Source: Oscillatoria sp. FACHB-1407 (lineage in GTDB: Bacteria; Cyanobacteriota; Cyanobacteriia; Elainellales; Elainellaceae). Taken from it: a DNA stretch of 64,000 nucleotides. Location of the stretch: contig NZ_JACJSA010000001.1 in assembly GCF_014697545.1 (NCBI RefSeq), positions 496,001-560,000 of the forward strand, read 5' to 3'. The notes under the pieces are model-generated. The model searched no databases. It was given only the letters and a program-made list of their open reading frames with translations, and was not told where the DNA came from. This document shows positions 35,108 to 44,434 of this stretch, piece after piece; within the stretch, counting starts at the first letter, position 1, and the number at the start of each line of letters is the position of its first letter. The translations under genes were made by a program, and so were the position numbers.

Positions 35108-36973
35108 ATGTATTGTTTCAACTCGCGCTGTCCAAAACCTCAAAACCCTGAGAAGTCGCGGTTTTGTCAAAGCTGCGGGGCGAGGTTGTTGTTGGGCGAT
35201 CGCTATCGGGGCTTTAGTGCGTTGGGGGGTGGCAATTCCAGTCGCACGTTTTTGGCATTGGATACGAAGCAGTTGCTCGATCCACGACGAATTGTAAAGG
35301 CGTTTACTCAGGCGGATGATGAGGTCGCAGCAGAAAAGTTGCGGCGAGAGGTCGCGCAGTTAGCCGTAATCAGCGAACATCCACAGTTACCGGATTTGTT
35401 GGCTTACTTTGAGCGCGATCGCCAACAATTTGTGGTGCAGGAATTTGTGGAGGGTCGCCACCTGTTGCACCAGTTAGCAGAGGAGGGCTGTTGGGATGAA
35501 GCCCAAATCTTACAACTCCTGCGAGAAGTCTTACCTGTTCTGCAATTTCTCCATGACCACCAGATCATTCATCGGGATGTAAAACCTGCGAACTTGATCC
35601 GACGAGGCAATGGAAAGCTGGTATTAGTCGATTATGGGGCAGCTAAAGTCACCTCTCAATCGACGCTGGGTAAAACGGGAACGGTGATGGGCAGTGCTGA
35701 ATATGCAGCCCCAGAGCAACTGATTGGTAAGGCGGTGTTTGCCAGTGATTTGTATGGGTTGGGTGTCACCTGCATTCACCTATTGACGGGGCTGAATCCC
35801 TTTGATTTATATAACAGTGCTGTGGGAGCCTGGTTTTGGCGTAGTGCAGCGGGAGAGGTGAGCGATCGCCTTACTAAAGTGATCGACAAACTGTTGCAGA
35901 GTTCTTTGAGCCAACGTTACGGTTCGGCGGCTCAGGTATTAAAGGATCTGGATATGGTGAGTGCGTTGGTCAGCCCATCGGTCAGTCCTGCTGAGGCAAT
36001 GGCACAATTTCAATCTGCCCCAAATCAACAGTGGGATGCGTACACCTTCACCCCTCCGATCGCCCCTCCTCAAGCTGGCATGAATGCTCTGGTGTTTGAC
36101 CCGATTCACCAAGTTCTGATTAGCGGTGATAACAAGGGCACCGTGAACCTGTGGAATATTACCAATCAGGAGCACTTGCAGACTTTAATTGAAAATCAGC
36201 AAGCACTACAAAGCCATTCCTCCCCTGGAGCGATCGCCACGCTTGCCCTTAGCCCCGATGGAGAGGTAGTTGCGGCTGGAGGTTGGGATGACGCCGTTCG
36301 AGTGTGGAATCGTCAAACGGGTCAGTTATTGCATACGCTTTCGGGGCACCGTGCCGATGTTACTTGCATCGTGATGCATCCCAACGGACAGCATGTGATT
36401 AGCGGCAGTCGAGACAAGACGATACAACTATGGGACTGGCAGACAGGGGAATCCCTGCTCTGCTTTAAGGGGCACAAGGCAGCAGTTGAAGCGATCGCCC
36501 TCAGTGTCAACGGTCAACGACTCGCCAGTGGGGATGCTCAGGGAGCCGTCAAGATCTGGCATCTGGGCACTCAGGAGTTACTGCGAACCTTACCGAGTCA
36601 TGCCGCCGCGATTGGGGCGATCGCCCTCCATCCTGACAACGAAACCGTCATTAGCAGCGGGTGGGATATGGCAGTGCAGGTTCGTAACCTCCGCACGGGA
36701 GGGGTAAAACACCTCCTCAAGGGACATCTCCTTCCAGTCACGTCACTCAGCATCAGTCCAGACGGCAAAACTTTGGCAACGGGAAGCCATGACAGCACAA
36801 TTAAATTGTGGGATTTGAGCCAGGGCAAGCTAATCAGCACCCTCACTGGACATACTGCTGCGGTAGAAGCGATCGCCTTCTTGTCCGATGAGGTTATCGC
36901 TAGTGGTAGTCAAGATGGCACGATTAGAGTTTGGAGAAAAGTTGAGGTTTGGTCAGCAGTCAATGGTCAATAG
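35108..36973 (+). CDS. Ser/Thr protein kinase with zinc ribbon and WD40 repeats
   Basis: A 621-residue cytoplasmic protein. A Cys4 zinc ribbon (Cys3, Cys8, Cys20, Cys23) comes first, then a Hanks-type kinase (about 28-290) with the catalytic loop IIHRDVKPAN and metal-binding DYG instead of DFG, and seven or so WD40 repeats (about 330-615; FKGHKAAVEAIALS, ISGSRDKTIQLWD). It could phosphorylate FHA-domain partners; the window encodes three FHA proteins (PBP1, FHA-zinc, FHA-flavoprotein). The C-terminal seven residues and stop codon come from the start of a heptamer array, so the original 3' end was overwritten. Confidence 0.93.
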   Translation: MYCFNSRCPKPQNPEKSRFCQSCGARLLLGDRYRGFSALGGGNSSRTFLALDTKQLLDPRRIVKAFTQADDEVAAEKLRREVAQLAVISEHPQLPDLLAYFERDRQQFVVQEFVEGRHLLHQLAEEGCWDEAQILQLLREVLPVLQFLHDHQIIHRDVKPANLIRRGNGKLVLVDYGAAKVTSQSTLGKTGTVMGSAEYAAPEQLIGKAVFASDLYGLGVTCIHLLTGLNPFDLYNSAVGAWFWRSAAGEVSDRLTKVIDKLLQSSLSQRYGSAAQVLKDLDMVSALVSPSVSPAEAMAQFQSAPNQQWDAYTFTPPIAPPQAGMNALVFDPIHQVLISGDNKGTVNLWNITNQEHLQTLIENQQALQSHSSPGAIATLALSPDGEVVAAGGWDDAVRVWNRQTGQLLHTLSGHRADVTCIVMHPNGQHVISGSRDKTIQLWDWQTGESLLCFKGHKAAVEAIALSVNGQRLASGDAQGAVKIWHLGTQELLRTLPSHAAAIGAIALHPDNETVISSGWDMAVQVRNLRTGGVKHLLKGHLLPVTSLSISPDGKTLATGSHDSTIKLWDLSQGKLISTLTGHTAAVEAIAFLSDEVIASGSQDGTIRVWRKVEVWSAVNGQ

Positions 36974-37087
36974 TCAATGGTCAATGGTCAATGGTCAATG
37001 GTCAATGGTCAATGGTCAATGGTCAATGGTCAATGGTCAGGGTAAAGGGTAAAGGGTAAAGGGTAAAGGGTAAAGGGTAAAGGGTAA
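36958..37087. repeat. Two joined heptamer arrays, GTCAATG then GTAAAGG
   Basis: About 11 GTCAATG-type units followed without a break by about seven GTAAAGG units, both seven bases long. The first units supply the last codons and the stop of the kinase gene. The GTCAATG unit is shared with the array at 27267-27505. Confidence 0.95.
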
Positions 37088-37150
37088 TGCTCTAAAGGTG
37101 ATGAACAATGGACAATGGACGAATGACTATTGACGCTCAATTCAGCACTC

Positions 37151-37810
37151 ATGATTAGGTACGCGATCGCCCTGCACACCACTAGCCCAGAACTCGGCTT
37201 GGCACTGAGTAACTTTGAGCATGAATTCCGTAGCCAAACCTGGGATTTAGGACGGGCACTCTCGACCCACCTGCACTACCACCTCAACGAGTTCCTTCAT
37301 CCGCAACAGTGGTCAGATCTGTCGTTTATAGCTGTTGCCAGGGGACCAGGAAGTTTCACCGGAACGCGCATCGGAGTCGTTGCAGCGCGAACGTTGGCAC
37401 AGCAACTTGACATTCCCCTGTTTGCCATTTCTACGTTGGAGGCGTTTGCCTGGTCAAAACAGCGGCAGGTAGCCTCAGAACCGATTGATATTGCGGTGGA
37501 AATGCCCGCTCAACGGGGAGAAATCTTTGCGGCGATCTACTCAATTCAGCCAACGCAACCCAAGGAATCTGAAAAACTAGCGGTTCTGCCAAATGTTACA
37601 GTTCTCTTCCCGGATACCACTCTCACGCCCGATCGCTGGCAAGCGGTGTTGAAGGAGTGGAATCGCCCCTATCAACTCATCACGACGGAGGCAAATCTGG
37701 GATCATCGGCTACCAGTCTGCTAGAACTGGCATACGCCCAATGGCAACAGGAAAAACGCCCCCACTGGGCAGATGCCTTACCATTTTATGGGCAGTCATC
37801 GGTAACATGA
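37151..37810 (+). CDS. tsaB: tRNA threonylcarbamoyladenosine biosynthesis protein
   Basis: A 219-residue cytoplasmic protein of the ASKHA fold, partner of TsaD in making the t6A base of tRNAs. The motif ARGPGSFTGTRIGV and the substrate-side strand AVEMPAQRGEIFAAIY are typical. The frame extends seven codons to a TTG, but the ATG at 37151 (MIRYAIALHTTSPELG) is preferred; there is no obvious ribosome site for either. Confidence 0.92.
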   Translation: MIRYAIALHTTSPELGLALSNFEHEFRSQTWDLGRALSTHLHYHLNEFLHPQQWSDLSFIAVARGPGSFTGTRIGVVAARTLAQQLDIPLFAISTLEAFAWSKQRQVASEPIDIAVEMPAQRGEIFAAIYSIQPTQPKESEKLAVLPNVTVLFPDTTLTPDRWQAVLKEWNRPYQLITTEANLGSSATSLLELAYAQWQQEKRPHWADALPFYGQSSVT

Positions 37811-37888
37811 TTTCTCGTAGGATGGGTTAGCAAAGCATAACCCGTGCTGCTTAAGGGCTTGATGCGTTACAGCTAAGCCGAACACATT

Positions 37889-38497
37889 CTACTGATCCGC
37901 ATCAGATGAATCGGCAGGGGAATCAATTAAACCGGGTGGAGGGGTGATCTCGATGCGACGATGCTCCAAGTCCACCACGGGGACGATCGCCTTCACAAAG
38001 GGAACTAGCACCGTTGAAGATTTGCCCTGGGGTTGGTCGAGTTTGACCTCCAGCAGATCGTTTCCAGCGGGAATCACATCGGTTACTGTGCCGACCAACG
38101 TTCCGGTTGCCTGATCAAACACTTGCAGATCAATCAGATCGAGGACGTGAAACTCGTCTTCTTCCAACATGGGGCGATCGCTCTCTGGCACTAACAAGGC
38201 GCAATCTCGCAATGCCTCAGCCTGATTGCGATCGTCGATGCCTGCCAATTTGACGACAAACAACCCTTTCCCGGTTAGATAACGACCGGAGACAAGTTCC
38301 ACGGGTTCTGGGGTGGCGGTGGGCGATCGCAACAACCATCGCTTTCCCGGTTGCTCAAATCGCTCCGGAAAGTCGGAATCGGGATACACTCGCAATTCAC
38401 CCTTCAAACCCTGAACGGACACGATTCTGCCGATCTCGATCCACCCTGAAGGTGTAGAGGGAGGTTGGGTTTGAAGAGTTTTGTCCTTGTTACTCAT
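37889..38497 (-). CDS. rimM: Ribosome maturation factor RimM
   Basis: A 202-residue protein that assists 30S subunit assembly at helix 31-33 of 16S rRNA. The RimM domain runs [18 protein letters not shown] to about residue 110, then a PRC-barrel domain ([43 protein letters not shown]). Both N- and C-terminal tails are longer and more polar than in E. coli. It lies 14 bases after the aminotransferase gene. Confidence 0.94.
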   Translation of the reverse strand: MSNKDKTLQTQPPSTPSGWIEIGRIVSVQGLKGELRVYPDSDFPERFEQPGKRWLLRSPTATPEPVELVSGRYLTGKGLFVVKLAGIDDRNQAEALRDCALLVPESDRPMLEEDEFHVLDLIDLQVFDQATGTLVGTVTDVIPAGNDLLEVKLDQPQGKSSTVLVPFVKAIVPVVDLEHRRIEITPPPGLIDSPADSSDADQ

Positions 38498-38511
38498 ATC
38501 AACCTTGACAC

Positions 38512-39795
38512 TTAAACCGTTACGGGTAGTCGCCCATACACCTGTTGTACCACCTGCGCTAGTCGCTGTGCGGCAGTTTCGAGTTCTGCGTCAGTGGCGG
38601 TGAGGCTTATGCGGAAGCATTCCTGGGTGTGTCGCCAGGATTCTTGCAAGCCTGGGAAGAAGGCACTACCGGGAACGAGGATCACGCCCACTTGTTTGAG
38701 TTCTTGATAAAACTCCCAATCGGTCATGGGTAAGTCTTTGAGCCACAGCCAACCAAAGATCGACCCTTCTCCTCGATGCAGAAACCAGGGAATGTCACTG
38801 GGCATCGCCTGATCCAGAGCCGCTTCGATCACCTGGAATTTGGCTTGATAGTGAGGACGAATGACTCGTTCTGAAATTTCGGTGAGTGCACCAGAGCGAA
38901 TGGCACGGGCAGCAATCGCCTGTCCATAGCGGGAGGAATGCAGGCACATATTCGTCAGAAAGGCTTCCAGGTATTGAATCACCTGCTCATCGCCTAACGT
39001 GATCCCAACTCGTTCTCCGGGAAGCCCTGCCTTGGAGAGGCTCGTGCAGTGAACGACATTTTTGCCAAAAACAGGAGTCATCTCGGTAAAGCTGAGTGCC
39101 GGGAAGGGAGGCGCATAGGCAGAGTCGATAAATACTGGAACATTGTAGGGTTCCGCCAGTGCCGTAATTTTTGCCACCTCGTCGTCAGTTAATACGTTTC
39201 CCGTTGGATTGCAGGGACGGGAGAACAGCACAAAACCCGTACTGTCATTGATTTCGAGTTGACTGAAATCGGGACGATACTTGAATCGATGGGCAGCTTC
39301 ATCTATGTCGAGGGTCGGCTTGTAGGCTTTCAACGCTTCGGGAACCAGGGTGACACCGCCATAGCCTGTGTAATCTGGGCTAAGGGGTAGCACGATTTGC
39401 TTGAGCCGACCATCAGTGGTGTAGCCACCCAGCGCATTCGCCGCCAGGAAATAGAGGGATTGACTACCGGGGGTAATGAGAATGTTGCGATCGCTCAAAT
39501 TCAGCCCATATCGCGTGTTGTATTCCTCCAACACGGCATCAATCAGCGGTTGATAGCCCTGACTGGAGCCATATCGGCAGACCACTTCGCCATACTCAGG
39601 ACTGGCTAACAAATCCGCTGTGCAATCTCGCCACAACTGCTCTACCTCTGGCAAAATCACCGGATTGCCTGCACTCAAATTGATGAACTCTCGACCATTG
39701 GAGCTTCGCAGCGTTTCAATGATGTCTTTCATGATCGCCCGCACCCCAGTCAGGTGAGACATCTGTTCGCCAAATTGAGTCAGAGTGGGGTTCAT
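38512..39795 (-). CDS. avtA: Valine-pyruvate-type aminotransferase
   Basis: A 427-residue PLP-dependent fold-type I aminotransferase. PLP contacts are recognisable: [21 protein letters not shown] and the Schiff-base Lys in [15 protein letters not shown]. The overall sequence follows enterobacterial AvtA closely in places. The enzyme interconverts valine and alanine with their keto acids. The frame runs 22 codons further upstream, but the ATG at 39795 opens the family-like [18 protein letters not shown] and is used here. rimM follows 14 bases later, so the two are probably co-transcribed. Confidence 0.88.
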   Translation of the reverse strand: MNPTLTQFGEQMSHLTGVRAIMKDIIETLRSSNGREFINLSAGNPVILPEVEQLWRDCTADLLASPEYGEVVCRYGSSQGYQPLIDAVLEEYNTRYGLNLSDRNILITPGSQSLYFLAANALGGYTTDGRLKQIVLPLSPDYTGYGGVTLVPEALKAYKPTLDIDEAAHRFKYRPDFSQLEINDSTGFVLFSRPCNPTGNVLTDDEVAKITALAEPYNVPVFIDSAYAPPFPALSFTEMTPVFGKNVVHCTSLSKAGLPGERVGITLGDEQVIQYLEAFLTNMCLHSSRYGQAIAARAIRSGALTEISERVIRPHYQAKFQVIEAALDQAMPSDIPWFLHRGEGSIFGWLWLKDLPMTDWEFYQELKQVGVILVPGSAFFPGLQESWRHTQECFRISLTATDAELETAAQRLAQVVQQVYGRLPVTV

Positions 39796-39928
39796 AGGTA
39801 GCCAGATTAGTGATTGTATTGAAGTCCTAAAATAGTCGATTTGGGGCGATCGTTCAATCAATTGCGCTCATGGTGGTTGATTAATTTTGTTCGTTCTAGG
39901 TTGAATGCTGGGCTACCGGAGAATGATT

Positions 39929-40083
39929 TGAGAACCAAGCCTTGGGGAAAAGTTCCCCAATCCCCCTGGCTAAGAGACGAAGCGCGTCCCTCAGACTCCC
40001 TCTGCAAGGAGTGTTGGAACAGTAGTAAGGCTCGCTTTGCATCTGTACCAAGTACGGGTGCCCCTGCTCAAATGACTCCATAA
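39929..40083 (+). repeat. Interspersed repeat family D
   Basis: A more diverged copy of the repeat also seen at 8576-8720 and 44045-44230: begins gagaaccaagccttgg and keeps ctcgctttgcatctgtacca in the middle. It lies between the divergent/convergent ends of the aminotransferase and FHA-flavoprotein genes. Confidence 0.65.
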
Positions 40084-40118
40084 CCTCCGTATTCCAACAG
40101 GACACCCTCATAATTTCC

Positions 40119-40214
40119 TTCTTCTCTTCGCTTTTCTTTTTTCCTTCTTCTCTTCGCTTTTCTCTTCTCTCTTCCCTTTTTATCCTTCATCCTTCATCCT
40201 TCATCCTTTCCCCA
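40119..40214. repeat. Pyrimidine tract with CATCCTT heptamers
   Basis: About 95 bases of C and T with cttctcttcgcttttc repeated twice, ending in four CATCCTT units, right at the 3' end of the FHA-flavoprotein gene. It is another member of the seven-base array class. Confidence 0.85.
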
Positions 40215-42155
40215 TCAGGGTGCCTGATTCGCTACCCACTTCACCCATTGCAGGAGCGATCGCCCCCCATTCAATGATTTCAAGCCAGGAGCACGAGCCG
40301 CAACGAGGCTATCGACCGATTGCAGAGCGGCGTATTGCAATCCCAAAAAGCTATCGACAGCAGCATGGGGGCCTCCCAGCGTAATGGCTCCTGCCGCGTA
40401 GAACCGTCCTGGGTTCGTCCGCATCTCCGCTAACTCAAAGTCGTTGGCAACGGTGAGACGACCCAACGGGTTCACAGGCAGGTTGTAGTGAGTGAGCAGG
40501 TCATCCAGTAGGGGACTGTTTTTCACCTTGGCATCCATCCCCGTTGCATCAATGATGAAGTCTGCCTGGAGTTGAATTTTGCCCTTAAATTCGCGTTCCT
40601 GAATGGTGGTAATCGTGCCCTGATCCGCCTTTTCAACCATCTCGACTTCGCCAAACACGATCTTGTACCATCCCTGTGCTAACCCCTGCCGGACGATCGC
40701 CTGCCAGTCGCGCCGATCGGCAGTGGTCGTACCACCCCAATCTGCCAGCAACCGCAGTCGTTGTTGCGGATCAGCGGCTTCAAGCAGAGCACGCAACTCT
40801 CCACCCCAACAAGCTTTAGGCCAGTTAAAGGGTTGCAGTTCGTAGTGGTGTTTGACCAACCGTTGAGCATTGCCAAAGCGATTGCCCTGAGGTTTAGGCG
40901 ATCGCATCAGATGTAATACCGAGATCTTAGAGTTACGCTGACGAGCTTCGTGCAACCGCTGAATAACACGCGAGGCAACGATCCCCCGCCCCCGAATCAG
41001 AACCGTTCCGCCTTGCTTTTCGAGGGTTTCGTACACCGAATCGTGAGGCTCATAGGCGTTGATGACGCACTTAAAATCTCCCGTTTTTTCCCGGTAGGCT
41101 TGCAGATCCGGGAGAAACTGAATGGCAGGATATCCGGTCGCCAGATGCACATAGCGGGCAATCACAAAGGCATGATCGCGACGATTCGCCGTAGAGCGAG
41201 AATAGGCGATCGCATAGCGTCCATCGTCGGTTTTGCGAATGGCTCGCACCCGCCCATAGCGAAAAATAGCATTCCACCCAATGCGGTCTACCTCCCGGTC
41301 AATCGAGGCAAAGACGTTTCCAGAACGAGGCGTGTAAGTTTCTGCCAGCGTTGGCTCACCGAACACTTGCCAGAGATATTTCAGCGCAGAATTGATCTTG
41401 CCCTGACGAAAGTCGTGCCACGCTTCCCGGAAGGCATAGCTGGGAAAACCCCAAATATTGTCGGGGCAAGAGTCCGAGTTCGATCGCAACCGTTCGTGAT
41501 AGGGAATTTGGGAATTCAAACAGAGTTGCCGATAACGCGCATAGGGCTTTTCCTCCATGCCGATCGCCGCAATTTGCCCTGGACTGGCTCCACACAATCG
41601 CAACAGATCAACCCAGATAAAACTGCCCAACCCTGCCCCGATCGCCACATAATCAAATTCCTGCATCGGCAAACCCAAATCCATCAACTGATGCAGCGAT
41701 ACCAGAGGTGCCTGAAACTGCGGTGGTGGAAAGTTGGGTTCCGTAATCGCAGCAGGGGGTGCCGGGGTAGGATTGCCCGTCTCCGGGTGAAACAGAATGG
41801 TCGAATCAGCAACTGGACTGGCAACGAGGCGTGATGTCAGGGAAACCGTGAGGTGATAAGGCCCAATCTGAATCACATCGCCATTGGTAATAAAACTGCG
41901 GTTTTGGCGAGTGCCATTGACGAACGTGCCGTTGCTGCTGGTTTGGTCAGTGATCACCAGACCAGAACCATCTGCTTCGATCAGCGCATGGAAGCGGGAC
42001 ACCTGACCACTATCCAGCACAATTCGCGACACCCGCTGTTCATTCAATGCAACAGGCATTCGGGCAAACTCACGCCCCAGCGCAATCGGAACAGTAAAAG
42101 TGGGCGATCGCCGCTCCCCGGTTGCTGGGTCGTCCCAAGTCAACTGAATTTGCAT
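40215..42155 (-). CDS. FHA domain fused to an FAD-dependent oxidoreductase
   Basis: A 646-residue fusion. Residues about 20-110 form an FHA domain (QVSRFHALIEADGS, SSNGTFVNG). After a Pro-rich linker (PTPAPPAAITEP) comes a two-nucleotide-site flavoprotein: FAD motif DYVAIGAGLGSF, a family-like GFPSYAFREAW region, a second dinucleotide motif VLIRGRGIVASRV, and a closing FYAAGAITLGGPHAAVDSF. The flavoprotein half resembles N-hydroxylating or lysine/ornithine monooxygenase-like enzymes only loosely. The FHA domain suggests phosphothreonine-dependent recruitment or control. It lies 42 bases downstream of a second FHA gene on the same strand. Substrate unknown. Confidence 0.85.
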   Translation of the reverse strand: MQIQLTWDDPATGERRSPTFTVPIALGREFARMPVALNEQRVSRIVLDSGQVSRFHALIEADGSGLVITDQTSSNGTFVNGTRQNRSFITNGDVIQIGPYHLTVSLTSRLVASPVADSTILFHPETGNPTPAPPAAITEPNFPPPQFQAPLVSLHQLMDLGLPMQEFDYVAIGAGLGSFIWVDLLRLCGASPGQIAAIGMEEKPYARYRQLCLNSQIPYHERLRSNSDSCPDNIWGFPSYAFREAWHDFRQGKINSALKYLWQVFGEPTLAETYTPRSGNVFASIDREVDRIGWNAIFRYGRVRAIRKTDDGRYAIAYSRSTANRRDHAFVIARYVHLATGYPAIQFLPDLQAYREKTGDFKCVINAYEPHDSVYETLEKQGGTVLIRGRGIVASRVIQRLHEARQRNSKISVLHLMRSPKPQGNRFGNAQRLVKHHYELQPFNWPKACWGGELRALLEAADPQQRLRLLADWGGTTTADRRDWQAIVRQGLAQGWYKIVFGEVEMVEKADQGTITTIQEREFKGKIQLQADFIIDATGMDAKVKNSPLLDDLLTHYNLPVNPLGRLTVANDFELAEMRTNPGRFYAAGAITLGGPHAAVDSFLGLQYAALQSVDSLVAARAPGLKSLNGGRSLLQWVKWVANQAP

Positions 42156-42197
42156 AGGGATAGGGTTTAAAGGAATGGATCTAACTTCACTCGCCCA

Positions 42198-42758
42198 CTA
42201 CTTGTCTCCCGGAATCATCAACACACTGGCCGCAGCGGCTAACGACGTACCACACCAGGGACACCCCGACCCCAGGCGATCGTAAGGCGATACCTGCTGA
42301 CACTTGGGACACATCAAGCCATAGCTGGGCGTTTGAGGCTTTGCCGGAGGATAGGCGGTGGGTGCAGTCGCAGTTGCAGTTGCAACAGTTTGGGCGGGTG
42401 GTACGATCACGGTTTGGGGCACCGAGCCAAGGGCGATCGCAGTCACCTTTAACTCAACTTGCCCCAGGTAGAAGCTCATCCCCTTTTGTAACATCACCTC
42501 TCCTTGTGTCAACCGCTGCCGATTGATCACTGGAGGATTAGTGTCGCGTAGATTACGTAAAAAGAACCCCTGGCGCGGCACATCAAAAAAGATTTCAACG
42601 TGCAATCCCGACACTGTTGGGTCTGGAAGGATCACATCACATCGGACAGGATCGCGCCCAATTCGGGTTGTTCCAGGATTTTTTGTGGGGCGATGGTCAT
42701 CCAGGATTTGCACCTTGGCTTTACCCGCTTCCACCCATTCCAGTGTTAATTGATTCAT
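42198..42758 (-). CDS. FHA-domain protein with C-terminal zinc ribbon
   Basis: A 186-residue protein. An FHA domain fills about residues 15-105 (IGRDPVRCDVILPDPTVSG, NPPVINRQRL). After an Ala/Pro-rich linker comes a Cys4 zinc ribbon (MCPKCQQ ... GCPWCGTSL). It resembles FraH-type cyanobacterial proteins with the order of domains reversed, so the gene name is not given. It is the first gene of a leftward pair with the FHA-flavoprotein, and together with the kinase at 35.1 kb suggests a local phosphothreonine circuit. Confidence 0.85.
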   Translation of the reverse strand: MNQLTLEWVEAGKAKVQILDDHRPTKNPGTTRIGRDPVRCDVILPDPTVSGLHVEIFFDVPRQGFFLRNLRDTNPPVINRQRLTQGEVMLQKGMSFYLGQVELKVTAIALGSVPQTVIVPPAQTVATATATAPTAYPPAKPQTPSYGLMCPKCQQVSPYDRLGSGCPWCGTSLAAAASVLMIPGDK

Positions 42759-42886
42759 AGTGGGGTCGTCTAAACCTCATCTGATCTCTACCACGATCTC
42801 ACCCTAGAAAATTGGATTTCGCCGCAATTTTAATCTACGTCCGCAATCTTCATTCAAGTGTTCTTTTCAACCCTTCATTCCCCCAA

Positions 42887-43657
42887 TCAAAATCGGGTCG
42901 GGGCTAACCACATTAACATATCTCGCTTCAGCTGATTAAAATCTCGATAGACCTCCTGTCGAACAAACTGCCCGATCGCATCCAATGGCGTAAATACATT
43001 CCCCGTCTGCCACTTCACATCTTGCCCCAGGGGAGTGAGGTGATTGCCTTTCAGAATCTTGAGAGCCGTCATGCTGGGGAAGCGGTTCAACAACGCCTCC
43101 GTCAGAGATTTGGTCTGGTCGATGTCATCATCGGTAAATTTGATCAGCAAATTGCGGCGCACCTGATATTGCTGCTCAATCAGGTCGTTGGTTTCCTCTG
43201 GCGACGGAGTAAACTCAACTGCCAGATTGGGTGCGAACTGGTAAAACTGCTCAAAAAATGGAATCGATCGCCGCGCCGGATAGTTGTTAAACGAGATCAA
43301 AATGTTGCCAGCCCGCTCCTGGGGAAACAGACTGCCAATCAACACATGCAACTTACAGCCCATGCTGTGTCCCACCCCATAAATCGGCAGATACCGCTTC
43401 TTAAAGACCTGGCTTTGCAGATAGTCCAATGCCGCGTTGAACGATTTGAGTACATCACGAGCGATCGCCGTGTGGTCAAACGTGTTAACAAACGGAGTTG
43501 CGACAATGGCATACCCCTCTTCTGCCAGAAATTCCAGTAAGCAGCGGTACGTAACTTGAGGAGCAGCAGCCACAAACGCCCCTCCCAAAAAGTGAATAAT
43601 GGCGATCGGACGTGGTGGCACCAATACCCAGTTTCCAGAAATTTCCTGCCAGATCAT
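42887..43657 (-). CDS. DUF1350 family alpha/beta-hydrolase-like protein
   Basis: A 256-residue protein. The nucleophile elbow GVGHSMGCK and strand IHFLGGAFVAAAPQ place it in the DUF1350 group of alpha/beta-hydrolase-fold proteins, common in cyanobacteria and plastids. A late His in LKGNHLTPLG may complete a triad. Substrate unknown. A TTG four codons upstream is in frame, but the ATG at 43657 gives the usual MIWQEISGNWVLVPP start. Confidence 0.85.
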   Translation of the reverse strand: MIWQEISGNWVLVPPRPIAIIHFLGGAFVAAAPQVTYRCLLEFLAEEGYAIVATPFVNTFDHTAIARDVLKSFNAALDYLQSQVFKKRYLPIYGVGHSMGCKLHVLIGSLFPQERAGNILISFNNYPARRSIPFFEQFYQFAPNLAVEFTPSPEETNDLIEQQYQVRRNLLIKFTDDDIDQTKSLTEALLNRFPSMTALKILKGNHLTPLGQDVKWQTGNVFTPLDAIGQFVRQEVYRDFNQLKRDMLMWLAPTRF

Positions 43658-44434
43658 GCGATACGTCAAGAGAGAGCTTCTTCTATCCTAAATCGCAATC
43701 ATGGACTGCATGGCTCTCAGACGCATTCAATTGATTTGTGGGCAGTATTGGGCAGTATTAGGTTATAGCGAAAGGTATAGCAGTACTCACTAAGGTTAGA
43801 ACGGGGTGCAGGGGTGGAACCCCTGGCTGGGGGCGCAGCTCTCACACCCCCTTATGTCCTAATGCATAGGCGTAGGGCTATACAAGATGTAAGTCATCTG
43901 CAATCCAGGTATCTGAAACCATTCTTGACCAACTTATAGGACTGACGTACTTGAAGCCTAACCTTTTGATTTCCCCTTGCCCTCCTTAAAAGGCTACGGT
44001 GTACACACATCTTTGCTTTGCAATGAGACACTCGGTTACTGCAATGAGTTCGAGAACCAGACATTGGGGGATTTTCCCCCAAACCCCCGATTGGGGGACG
44101 CCACTGCCTCCCCCAACCCCCCTAGCAGAAGGTGTTTGGGTTAACCCAAAAGCGCGCTTCGCATCGGTTCCAAGTCCAGGTGCTTCTGATCGGGGCAAAA
44201 CCTTTGACAAGGCTCAAAGTCCCCCAAGATTGGGGGATGTAGGGAGCTATGGAGACTTATGTGTACACCGTAGCTCTGAAAAGGGGGACTCCCGAAATTT
44301 CCATTTTTGGGGGTTGGGGGATCTAACTGCATCAGTCCGGAATTAATTGAATCCCAAAACTTGAAAAACTACTTGTCCTGCCTCTACAACCGCTTAAATT
44401 CCTGAAAAAGCCGTCACTAAATTACTTCTCATCT
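43658..44434. other. Intergenic with family D repeat and GC-rich hairpins
   Basis: No gene. A family D repeat (see 8576-8720) occupies 44045-44230 and here carries an extra cccaaacccccgattggggg hairpin. Near 43800-43855 are ggggtggaacccctgg and related hairpins, also found near 245-300 and 51610-51650. Confidence 0.6.
44045..44230 (+). repeat. Interspersed repeat family D, longest copy
   Basis: Begins gagaaccagacattggggg, contains ggtgtttgggttaacccaaa and cgcttcgcatcggttccaag, and ends ggctcaaagtccccc. About 35 bases longer than the 8576 copy because of a ccgattggggg insertion. Confidence 0.75.

Noticed and set aside
40119-40214. Pyrimidine tract as a terminator
   Set aside because: No stem-loop precedes it; it is a repeat tract.
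40950-41834. 294-codon frame on the plus strand
   Set aside because: It is antisense to the FHA-flavoprotein gene, whose FHA and FAD motifs make it the true frame.
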